64,000 nucleotides of DNA from Amborella trichopoda (lineage: Eukaryota > Streptophyta > Magnoliopsida > Amborellales > Amborellaceae): the NCBI RefSeq assembly GCF_000471905.2, contig NW_006499435.1, positions 4,348,798-4,412,797 of the forward strand, given 5' to 3'. Numbering within the stretch: the first letter of the stretch is position 1; each line of letters opens with the position of its first letter. A program made the translations under genes and the position numbers. Positions 1 to 11,100 of the stretch are shown here, one piece after another. The notes beneath the pieces were generated by a model. The model searched no databases and was not told where the DNA came from. It saw only the letters and a list, made by a program, of their open reading frames with translations.

Positions 1-690
1 TAGAAAGCTTGCCCTTCTTTTTTATGCCAATTATTTGGTACAATATCAAGCAATAAAAAGTTTCCACATAATCAAAATGAAAACATGGAAAGAAATAATA
101 AAATCATATAAAAAATCAGTAAGAAAATTTAAAAAAATAGAATTGAATTCAACCTTTGCAAAACCGGATGGTCCAATAGAACTAGCAAAATGGCTGATCG
201 AACCGGTTCAATCGGTCAAATGCTAGTTTTGGCTAGTTTTGTGCAAGTCCCAGTTTAAGGCTTTCATTAGACTAGAGAAGGTTCAAATCCTAGTTCTACA
301 CATCAGGCCACCGGTTCGATCCGATTTTAATAACTTTGCTCAAATGTAAACCCTGTCTAGGATTATGGTAGGACCCAAAATTTTAGGCAACTAAATCCTT
401 AACCTAGCAACGAATCTTAAAAAACTAACAAGAAATAAGAAGGAAAAAAAAAAAAAAAATTCGCAAGGTGAACTGGTTCTTGAGATGGAAAGAAGACAAT
501 CCAAATTTTTGATGATTAGTTCTAAAACTCAAGGTCCTCTTCTTCTTCTTTCTTTAAGTCTTTTATTTTTTGGAAAATACTCTGGTGGGTCTAAATGGAT
601 CTCAAATTCAGATCAAAAGCCTGCTTTTTACCCAAGGGAGTAACTGTGCAGCGTGCTCCCTCGGCCTAATCCGAAATCCGAATTTTGGAT
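1..690. other. Intergenic, no gene seen
   Basis: AT-rich DNA with long A runs. Around 160-330 there are repeated ACCGGTT and AACCGGTTC-like words. They resemble the ends of the larger element at 51814-52801, so this may be a fragment of the same family. No open frame here looks like a protein gene. Confidence 0.4.
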
Positions 691-2040
691 CTTATTCGGA
701 TTTGGATATGGATCTATGATATGGATTGAAAATTGTCTTGGATCCATATCTCAGATTGGAATACTATTTGGATCAAAGTACGGATGGATCTAATCCGGTT
801 ATTAAAATAATATATAATATATATTTTAATTTATATTATGATATATATACTATTTTTTAACTTTGAAGACCTAATCCACCTTACGAAAACGTAATCCTCA
901 ACGTTCAAATCCATCGCTCCTCCGAATCCATCGCTTCTCTCTAGGTAGAAATAATAAGTTAGGTAATTGGGGTTTCTCTCTAGGTTCTTCTCTCTAAACG
1001 GTAAACCCATTTTGCACTCTCTATTGAAACCATCTCTCTCATCTTTCTCTCTAATCTTTGCGTTTTTCTCGGTTCTTCTCTCTGCGACTGTGACTCAGAT
1101 CTGTATCTGTATCTCTCTCATCTTTATCTCTGATCTCTGGTTTCCTCTCTAGGGTTCTTGTGAGCAAAAGAAAACTAGATTTCGTCTCTATTTTTTTCTT
1201 TTTTTTTGATTTTTTACTTTGATTGAAGCTCTTCGAATCCCCTATAAAAACCCTAAATTTATTTTTTTGTTTTCTTGCTCAAATTCGAGCATTTTAATGG
1301 CTTAACAAAGGGACCTCTGAAGAAGCTGTAAAATCTGCCAAAATCAACGTATCTCTCTCATTTTTTTGTTATTATTTTTGTTTATTTATTATTATTGTTG
1401 AAGATCTTCTAGATTTTCACGCTCTTTTGATGAGTTTTTATGTGTGGAGTTTTTTCATGCAATGGTTGTTTTTGTTAGTTGTTTTGCGAATTTTTTTTTT
1501 ATTTTTTATTTTAATTTTTTATGATTCTTGTTGAAACATCCATCTCTTCTCTCAATAGGTGTTGATGCCCAGTGGAGGAAGTGGAAGTGTCTTGACGAAA
1601 CCTTATGTTTGGTTTGATGCAGTAGACCTTATTTTCAGTTGTTTGATGCCGTGAAACTTATTTTTAGTTTGACCTAGTGATATAGAAATTGATTTAAGGA
1701 TTAGGGATGAGAAAAATAGACACTATGTTTCTTTTCCCGGGTCTTTTTTTGTGAGTTGGGCTTCTAAAGCGGATTTGGATTTTCGAAGTCCCAACAATAA
1801 CCTTTAAATCGGTGTTGGACTATTGAAATCCAACTCGCAAAACTAACTATATGGGCTTTGAAGACCCGAATTTTTTGCTGATGATAGCGAGATTAGCCAA
1901 AGAATGCAATTAATTAGGATCCGGTTCCGGATCCAGATCTTATGGATAGTTTTAGATTTAGATTTAGATCCAAATATTTTAGATCCGATTAGATTTGAAT
2001 CTGAAATGGATTGAATCTGAACTCGATCTGAAAAATTCTC
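691..2040. other. GGATCC/GGATCT-rich blocks flanking a 5'-leader-like segment
   Basis: Two blocks (about 680-800 and 1915-2035) are built from repeats of GGATC, ATCCGGTT and TTTAGATT words. Between them, about 880-1360 is rich in CTCTCT and contains 'accctaaa' and 'ctagggtt' words like the transcribed leaders of the real genes in this window. It has no usable open frame of any length. It could be the captured 5' end of a gene inside a transposon, or a dead promoter. The flanking blocks are not clean inverted repeats, so capture is only a guess. Confidence 0.3.
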
Positions 2041-2089
2041 CGCTCTAGGCTGAGATAAGGGGTAGAAAGGGTATTCCCGTATAGAAAGA

Positions 2090-2735
2090 TTTGGATGGAA
2101 GAGTATTTAGTGCTCTTACAGGAACGTATTGTACACTTACTTTCTTATATAAAAGAACTAATTGGGAGGTTATTCTAAAATTTGGGATTCATCTAAAAAT
2201 CACTAGATGATAATTTAAAAGGAAAAAATAAAAGATAGATTTTGATGTTTTGGACACTTCAATCTCACCCTTCAAAAATAAAATGGTGCATAATCAATAT
2301 TTTGAGTATATTTTGAGTGAGACCAACGTGAAAACTTTTTAATAGGCCTGTTAGTCTTTGGGCTGAAGAGATTACATCCCAAATTTAAGTACTAGACATG
2401 GTCCTAATTGAGTTTTGACCACCCATACTATGCTCTTGTGGGAGCATAATGTGCATCTCTTACTTTGCTCAAAATGCCTACTTATGAAATTTAATGTGAA
2501 ATTTTGGGAACCATATAAGAATTACTAGATGATTATTTGCAAAAGTAAAAAAAAATGAATTTTGAGCTTTGTGACACTTAGATCAATAGCCCTTAAAAAA
2601 TTGGACCGTATCTATTCAATCTTGAGGCATTGGTTTTTTCTAATACACAGAGAGTTTATTTGGGAAATTTTCTATTGAGATTATTCTTACATCCTCAAAA
2701 TTTGTGATTTAAAAAGTATCCGTGATACACGGCTT
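2090..2735. repeat. Two adjacent partial copies of MITE family B
   Basis: Two stretches (about 2090-2440 and 2440-2735) share ordered motifs with copies at 21.0, 23.7, 30.4 and 33.5 kb: a 'gtacacttact' end, then 'ttttgggaaccac', 'aatcactagatgattattt', and near the other end 'gaggttacgtc' or 'gattacatccc'. This marks them as family B, the family whose copy at 33463-33839 has a clear 9-bp target duplication. Neither copy is intact. Confidence 0.55.
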
Positions 2736-3383
2736 TAGGACAAAATAATGTAAGTTTTAATGTGGTTTTTCTAAAGTTTTTAATAATATTGCAAGCGAAA
2801 GTAGTGGATTTTAGTCTCACATTGAAGATTTGATGAGGAATATCGGTAGATGAGAACAAAAAAATGGAATATTATTTATTTTTTTGCCCTATTTCACCTA
2901 ATTTTACACTTTTACTTGGAAAAAAAAAAAAGACATATTCTTTAGCTAAGCGTTTTGTAGCATCTTCCTAACGATATATATTGACATGTTACAAACTCTT
3001 AAACTAAAAGGTGCATTGCATCTAATCTCCCTCCCTCTATCCACCCTCCCCGCAATCCATAAACTTAAATTTTAGCACCAAGCTTCCCCCAAACCCCAAC
3101 CCTAAATTTTAGTACCACATGGAGAGGCATGCGTCTCCATTTCTATTTCTTTTCTAGTATTGGCATGTGTTCTATTTTCCTAATTAATCTAGATTTTTAC
3201 TAATTTTCCTAATTCTCCTGTTTTTCTATTTTTCTTTTTGAAATGTGTTTTTTTTTTGCCCTTTTTTTACACTCATCGTACCAGCTAAACAAACGATCTC
3301 TCTTTCCGACAAACTTTTCTAAACTTCAGGTAAACAACTTGCTTTCACCACAGAAATTCTAGCACGGGATTAGAAATAAAAGA

Positions 3384-4271
3384 GTGAGATTTGTACAAGG
3401 CACCCTTCTTACAGCGTATAAGTAAAGTGCACATCCAAAATTTGCTCTAGGATGTGGTTCCGATGTCGGAAACTCGTAATAGATTGAACATCTATTTTTA
3501 TCTCTAATTTATAAATTTTAATTTTTTTAAAAAATATAAATCGATCAGATCTATAAATACTTGAAAATCTTGAAAATAGCCAATCTAGATAACATGTTAC
3601 AAGATGCAATATTTTTAGGACTTAAAATTCTTTCTTTTTTCATATCCACACGTCTCGGGGTTGAGATGATAACATTTGAACACCTCTTATAGAGGATTTT
3701 TACACCTTACTAGGGGTGGCAATGAGTCGGGTCCAGCTAGACCTAGACCCAAATGTATTCAAGTTCAGGTTTGAACCCAAACCCAACCCGTCGGGTCCAA
3801 AAGTTGGACCCATACCTATACCCATCGGGTCTCGAGTCTGGTCGGATCTATTGCCACCCTCACTTTGAGGGTCCTTTTTTCTTGCCTACAATGGTGAATA
3901 ACACAGAGAACTAAAGTTCGAGGGGTGGGCGATTTGAGAGAAGTTATGTCTCCAAGAAAGGATGGCGATGGGATTTAGCCAATTGGGGAATTAGGGAAAG
4001 ACAAAAAGTATTGAAATGATTCTAGGGTTGGGACATTGGTCTTTGGGTAAACTAAAAATTAGGGTCCGGATACTCGTATGGTCACGTATAGTAGGATTCG
4101 TACCCAGACCTAAAACTATCCGGATATCCTTTATTGGACCCGGTCCCAACCCGCAGGTCCAAAACTTGGACCCATACCCAGACCTGTGTCAGGTATACCC
4201 AGCAAGTATAAATCAGGCCCGGGGTCCGAGTCCAGTGCCACCCCTACACCTTACTTATATAAAATTTTTCC
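3384..4271. mobile_element. MITE family A copy, split by a hAT insertion
   Basis: 3384-3710 and 4247-4271 together make one copy of the abundant family A MITE. The left part has the GTTTGTATAAGG-like start and the internal 'gatctataaatacttgaaaatcttg' region. The right part has the 'tatataaaatttttcc' end. The hAT element at 3711-4246 sits between them. The outer 9-bp target duplication is not clear (ataaaagag against ataaccaaa), so this copy is old. Confidence 0.6.
3711..4246. mobile_element. Non-autonomous hAT element, 536 bp
   Basis: The element starts TAGGGGTGGCA and ends TGCCACCCCTA, an exact 11-bp inverted repeat. It is flanked on both sides by the 8-bp duplication CACCTTAC (3703-3710 and 4247-4254). 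An 8-bp duplication with TAGGG-type ends is diagnostic of the hAT superfamily. The inside is made of GGGTCC/GGACCC words and holds no transposase, so it depends on an enzyme encoded elsewhere. Fragments with the same GGGTGGCAA start occur near 32956, 49983 and 50965. Confidence 0.85.
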
Positions 4272-5280
4272 ATAACCAAAAAACAACACAGAAGCCAAAA
4301 GATTTGATTCTCCTTTGGGAGAGTCAAATATAAGTGTTCAAAACCTTTCTAAATGCCTATCCGGTGATGTTATAATGGATTGTAAAATTTTAGAAAGTAG
4401 TCCTGAGCATCTATTTTGCCCCAGGGATTCAGAATATGAATGCCTCCTATAAAGTACACTATAATAAGCACTTTAAATGAAAGAATTAACTGCATACTCT
4501 TTCCAAATCTCATGTTAGAGAAATATTTTTTCGACTTAAAAGTCTTAACAAATTGATAATCAAAACCGCGTCCTTAAAAAATCTGGAAAAAGAAAAGTAT
4601 TAATTTCAATTTTAAAAAAATAGATTGCACTTTATTTCCAATATGGTAAAATACAAAAAGCTCATGCAGGGTCTGGCTAAACACCGGACACCACACCAAC
4701 ACCCAATCAATCTCTCTCTCACACACATACAAAATGGTTCATAATTCATCATCACCATCATTTTAATCCGAGTCTTATGCCAACTATTTGATATTAACTG
4801 CACAAATAATGTTATGTTATTCTGCTCTATCAAGAACTATACTCTCATTTATAGAAAAATTCATAGTATGAACAAATAACAATAGATGAGGATTCAAAAA
4901 ATAGATGTATTAAAAAATTTATGTTGTCTACCGATCTAATAAAACCCTCTTAGGACCATCATGGCCAGCTTGGGATCAACCAAGGTGGAGTGCAAGTTGC
5001 TTCATGGTTGAGGTTGGTAAATGGCAATACAATCCCAACACCAAATCTTTTTCCCCCCATTTGGAGCTGGGTATGAAATTTGGAATCTAAATGCCAAAAG
5101 AATATAACACCACCTCCATTTTTCTCTAGAAAGGTTTAGGTTAGGTTTGAATTCTCTCTTTTTTTTAAACTAATTTAGGTTGGCATCTCAAACCAGCAAA
5201 ATATCAACACCAAATATCCCCCTCCAATGAATGAAATATACAGTAATTAATCAAGTAGTTAAGCAATTAAGCACGAAAAT
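4272..5280. other. Intergenic, nothing recognised
   Basis: AT-rich sequence with no credible coding frame, RNA gene or clear repeat. Confidence 0.5.
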
Positions 5281-8177
5281 CTCAAAAGAAACAGAGACCT
5301 CAATACCCAAGATTCTGACCTGATGGTCTGAACCCTAGCTGAGAATGGCCTTTCAGCTCTGATATCTTTCGAAGACAACCATTATGCACCCAAACACACA
5401 ATACAAATAAATGCCAAAAAAAGGAGGGAAAGAAAGGGAAAAAGGAGAGAAGGTAAACTCCACTATTATTTACAAAGGACACATAAACCGCGGAGGAAAT
5501 CATGAACAAGCCAGATCCCCGTTGCCTACACATCTCAACAGTTCAGCAACAAAAGCAAACACGAAAGTGTTACAGAAAATACACAGATATTAGTTCAGAA
5601 TTTCTTACAGAAATCTCTCTCTCTCTCTCTCTCTCTACAACCGAGCCAAAGCACTTCAGAAGAATCCACCCCCTTTTCTTCAATTGAGCTGCCTTGGAAG
5701 ACTCCAGGTCTCTTCTCATCCCCGTTGAATACTCAGGTGCATCTGTCATATCACAATACTGATAGAGATCATCCCAAAAGAGCCACATTTTGAACATAGT
5801 GACCTGAATTCCGAAAATAACCCTGCCTCGGAAACACTAAGAATACATCAAGTCCAACATAGAGAAACCGCTTCATGTGAACCCCAAATATTAGGGGTTT
5901 TTGCAGCTCCACAACAACACAAGAAACAAAAGCTTCACCTATAATCCACAGTAGCAACTCAAAAGAAACATATTCCCTGGGCTTTACATTCTCACAATCC
6001 CCGGAACGTATATGATACAAGGAACTTAGGCTCTGCTCCCTTGAATAATGTCGCCAAACACGTGCATCACAATGAAGAAAACCATGATGGTAACAATTGG
6101 ACTTGTTCCCACAGCACCAGGAAAGCATATATTTTTATAAACAAGATTTTGATATCTTGAAATACATAGAAGCCTCTCTGGAAAATATAGAACAGTGAGT
6201 GGACGCAGTATACTGATCCCAAGGTGATTACTACAAGCAATGATGCGGGAGATGAATGCTGAACTGTATAAAAAACTGGTTTTCATGTTCAGTTCGGATC
6301 CACTGTTGAACTGAAAACATGTGAAAGTAAAACCCTAATTTTCTATTGAAATGCACTCAGTGATTATATCAAAGGTTTTAACTGACCGCATTATCCATGA
6401 CGTGCTTCTTAGTCCATGTTTGTTACCTGTGCCAAAAGAATGATTTATATCAAAATTGTGGACTAAGGGAAAACCAAGAGTAAGAGTAACTTTGGCTTGG
6501 TTATATTAGTAATAGCACTCATAAAAGTACAGCAAATATACTAGAATCCAGATACTTCTTTCAACCTACAAATCCAATAGGGAAAGCAGCATGAGAGAAC
6601 TTCTTATTTAGGAACATGCATCTAATCTTATGGATACCTTTAATCAGACCAATGTTCTTACTATCATTCTCTTGAGTTTACTTTACAACTTACATCTATT
6701 ATCTAACCAACGGTTAGATCAAGCATACCAAAGTTTTCTTTTATTCCTTGACTCATTGCTTATTCTTAATTTTATTGACTTACAGCTACTCTAAAGCGAA
6801 TCTAATCAGAACAAAGCGATCTGGGTACTTTAGAATTCTACTTTGTTGTGATTATGCAAAAAGTGAATATATTCTCTTCTGCCAAGATAGACATGGTGTC
6901 GTAGCAGCGTGGAGGGGTATGACATGACTTGAAAACAGAGAAACATGTATGGGGGAACAGGGCATGCAGCTAACTACTATGTGTTCACATGAGAAGACGA
7001 AGATACAAACAAGTTGTAGAATTTCAATCATTTTTAAGAAGCACAAAATAATCCGAAAGCTCAATTATGCAAAAACCAAGTAACTTAGTGCTTTCTTTCA
7101 AAGGGAATTTTAGACAATTGGAATGCGCCAGAAATACAGCTCCTTTAGCTTAAGGCTGTTTCTGTTTGCATACAAGTTTTAAACTCGAACCAAGGAAACA
7201 CTTACTAATGTTTCTCCTTTGGTAATTTGTTTCTTCCCAAGTGGGACTGCAGAGGGGTAGTTTTCCAGCATTGTTGGTACCATTCTCACCTATTTGGCAC
7301 TACTGACAAATACCATGGCCCTTGACATCAATGTTAGAGAGAAAAACATTTATTTGCTCATAGTTCTTGAAACACTAAATTTCGAAAATGAGCGCCAAAC
7401 ATCTAGGACTTCCTTGGTCCCTCATCTTTTTGATGCAGCTTTAAACCCTGAGGAGAAGTTGTTGAATCTAGTTTCAGCTCAGTTGCCTCTGGTGTGCAAG
7501 ATTTTAACATTTTTTAGTTTCTTGAATTATGGTGGATATTTCAAGTATTGTACACAACAAATCAACTATGTCTTGACATGAAGGTTTCCAGATAAAAAGC
7601 TACCCACAAAATGAAACAAAGAATTACATTTTCTTAAGAAAGATCTATTCACAAAAAGATATTTATACCTGTTAAGAAATCTCTATCATCATCAAAGTTA
7701 TAATTTACCTATAATTTTACTATCTTTAACAACAAACCCTGCACCAAGCGAGGCAGGTTGAGCAGCCTGTCCATCAAAGGTTACAGAAGCAGAACACAAA
7801 GAAACCTTAGCATTTAACACCTAGAAGCACAGATTCGTAATGAAAGCAAGGGAATACCATATTTAAACATAAGCGATAGGGCAAACATATCAGAGGGAAA
7901 TATATGTTTATGGACTATAGGAAACCATGGTCAAATGTGTTGATCACAACTGGATGAAATGATGGATGGTTATGGCGAGAAAGTGGAACTCACTGAAACA
8001 AGACACTGTCCCAGAGTTCCAGTCTATCTCCATCTTTGCACATTTTATAGGCAGTGCTGACCCCAATGGAGTACATATTCCTTAAGTCCATTAAAAGCAT
8101 AGTATGCTTCGCCATGGAAGAATGTTCAACGCATTTAAATAATGAGAAGAAGTAGCAGAGAGCACGCACCTATGAAA
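5281..8177 (-). other. Region downstream of COI1, possibly transcribed 3' sequence
   Basis: About 2.9 kb just downstream of the COI1 stop codon. It is less AT-rich than the repeat-filled intergenic DNA and carries none of the MITE families. It holds a CT microsatellite (5614-5636) and several overlapping open frames on the minus strand (5.3-6.3 kb) with no recognisable domain. The simplest reading is COI1 3' untranslated sequence, perhaps with introns, followed by unique spacer. A separate non-coding transcript is also possible. Confidence 0.3.
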
Positions 8178-11100
8178 TCATGAGGATGATGGGGATAACG
8201 GAATGACTGTTCCATGATGATCATCTCTTCTTCCAGCCAGTGAATAATACGCTAGAATCTGAGCTGGCAGCTCAAAACCCCCAACATCATCAGGCATACC
8301 ATTCTCAATCGTTGGAGGAATGATCTCTATGTTCCAAAACGGACGAGACATCCTTAAAAGATCCCGACCAGTTGGCGATGCTCTATAGCCCTGCACCCAT
8401 AGATATCTCAGAGATGCTAAATTTATAACTGCCCTAGCCAATGCACTTTCACTGAAACAACAACCTCGTAGCTCCAATTTCTGAAGATCGGGGCAGCCTC
8501 TTGAGAATTCCAAAATCCCAGCATCTGTTTCACCAACAAAACCCAAAAGCATCCACCTGATATTTTTACTGTATCTTCCAATATAACCAAGACCTCTGTC
8601 AGTTAGACCACCTGGCCTTAGATAAAGAGCAAACCTTCTTAGTTTCTGGCAGCCTCTTAATAGAGCTTGAACCCCATTGTCGAGTGGTAAGTCAGTTATT
8701 CTTTCTTCTCGTTCAAGTAAAACCAGGCGAAAGTCACAGAGGTTTTTGCAAAAAGTGGCAACCGATTCTAAAGCTGCATTAGTGATATCAGATACATAAA
8801 CAGCCAAATACTCTAGTTCGGGGCAACCTTCAGCTAGGGCAGATACTCCTCTCTGAGAAACCATTCCCTGTTCATCTTCCAAACCCTGCTCATCGTCCCC
8901 ACGCTCAATTCGAAGCCTGCGTAATTTTTTACAATGTTGAGCAACAACCTCTAGTCCTCTGTCACCTATCACATTCCTCACCTGCAAAATGAAGGAGCAA
9001 ATAAGTAAAGTTCCTCTCTTCACAAAAACTAAAATTTGGGAATTCAGGGTTGAATGGACCACGGAAATCCATAGATCATCAGCATTCAATGAAATGACAG
9101 ATGATAATGGAGAAATATTGGGATCCACTAGAACGAGACATGACATCCAATGGTAGGTCCCACTCTCTTAAATTCATCCATCATTTCATACAATGACCCA
9201 AAGGACAAAGAGTTTTCCACATCCCACTGGATTACAGAAAACTTTGACTCAAAAAATTATAATGAAAAAATCTTTAATGGGACCTTACCTCAAGAACTTC
9301 AAGATTGGGGCAGCGCTGAATCAGCTGGCAATGATCCTCGGTGTTTAGTAATGTGTACTGCAAGTCTAGCTTCTTCAGTGAAGCTGCAAAAGGGAAAATC
9401 ATAGGCATCTCGTTTTCACTCATGTAGCTAAGACCAAGACGAGCTAACCTTGGCGGAAAGTACATGTTTCCATATTTATTCACCTCTCCTGCCAATGGTT
9501 CACTGACATAACCTCCCCCAAATTCTTCTAATGCGTTTGCTCTTCGAAACACACCAACTAGGTCCAAGATTTCACAGTCGCTTATCTTCAAAGAAATTAA
9601 ATTGCGACAATTCTTAGCTAACAGTTCAAGATCTTGAATGTTTATTTTTTTCACCTCTGTTGCATAAAAATTTAAAACTTCTAGGACAGTATTATTCAAA
9701 GCAAGCTCGTGAAGCCATTCACCATCCTCCTCCTCAAAAGAGCTTTCTTCTAAAAACAAAGTCTTTAGAGATCTGAAAAAATACAGGATAGAATTCAATC
9801 AACCAGTCATTAAATTTCCCATCTTCAGTCAAAATAAATGATATGATGAGACAATAAAACAAATGCAGAGAAAACAGCCCAAAACTTCTATAAATCTTCA
9901 CGGATGACAACTACCCAAAAAAAAGTGTAAGAACTGAAAATGAAGTGATGACGAAGTGATCAAATAGCCACAGCATAACATTATAAAAATTGAGAGGGAT
10001 ATGATGTAATCATGGCCCAAGGGGTAACAGACTTTCTTCATGCAGGGATGGTGGACCATCAGAGGATCTGGTCCGAAGACCAATCAAGATGGAGGTTAGG
10101 GAAACCTCATGGAATTTCCATGGCTTAGAAAAGCATCTGTAGAGATAACATAAAGTAAATGAACTAGCAATGGGAAAAAATTTATAATAGATCACTGAAA
10201 ACCTCAATTAATGGCCAAGGTGGTTTGAAGAAGCACATTCAAGTGGGGATGAAGAGGAGCTCCACTTGTGACACAAATCTCATGGTTATGGGAAGCCTAA
10301 CAAGATGAGTAGGGCAATTATTATTTTATTTTTTATTTTTTTTGAGTTGGGTAAAATATGTAAGGCCTATAATAACTCATCAGGTTTACACATTACAGGG
10401 AGAAAGAGGTTCGAGATGTGCTTTGTTGAAATAGCACCTATGCAAGATCATTCTCTAGACCCATGATCGAGAAGGGACTCAACTAATGTGATAAGATGCA
10501 CCAGCCAGGTAATGCTCATCACATTCAGGATTGGAAACGATATTGAGGTGACACTAGATAACACTAGCTCTATAGTGATCTCCATTAAAATGGTCAAAGG
10601 GGATCTCTATGATGCTTTACGAAGATGAGAGTCTCTCAGTTGTGATATCCAAAGCCCAAACTATTATAATAATTTCCCATGTTATCCCTCTCAACAATAC
10701 AATTGTAATTACATAAAAAAAGGGTTGGATCCATCAATTAACATATACAAATAAAACCTAGAGGATATACAGAACTAGAAACATCAAGGGCATCCACAGG
10801 TTGCATCCAATTGTACCTCCAAAGAATGAGAAGATTATGGTTCAAATCAATGAAAACCCACCCCAGAATTTCATTTCTTTAAATGGTATTTTGTGTTGTC
10901 CACCTCTCAAGAGAAGTCAAATCAGATGATTTGCCATTCAAACAGGATTGATAAACAAGGAATCCAAGGCACCATTTGAGTGATATGTGACACTGAGGCA
11001 CACAGAATTACATCAGTCAATGATACATGAACAAACTCTGCATGATCAAGTTCTACCTCAAAAAAGTTGTGCGCATGACATATATCTAAAATTAACAGGC

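Noticed and set aside
240..310. B-box-like GGTTCAAATCC suggesting a tRNA or SINE
   Set aside because: No convincing A box or fold upstream.
4016..4333. 105-aa open frame on the plus strand
   Set aside because: It lies across the end of the hAT element and its GGGTCC-rich interior; no domain and no codon bias.
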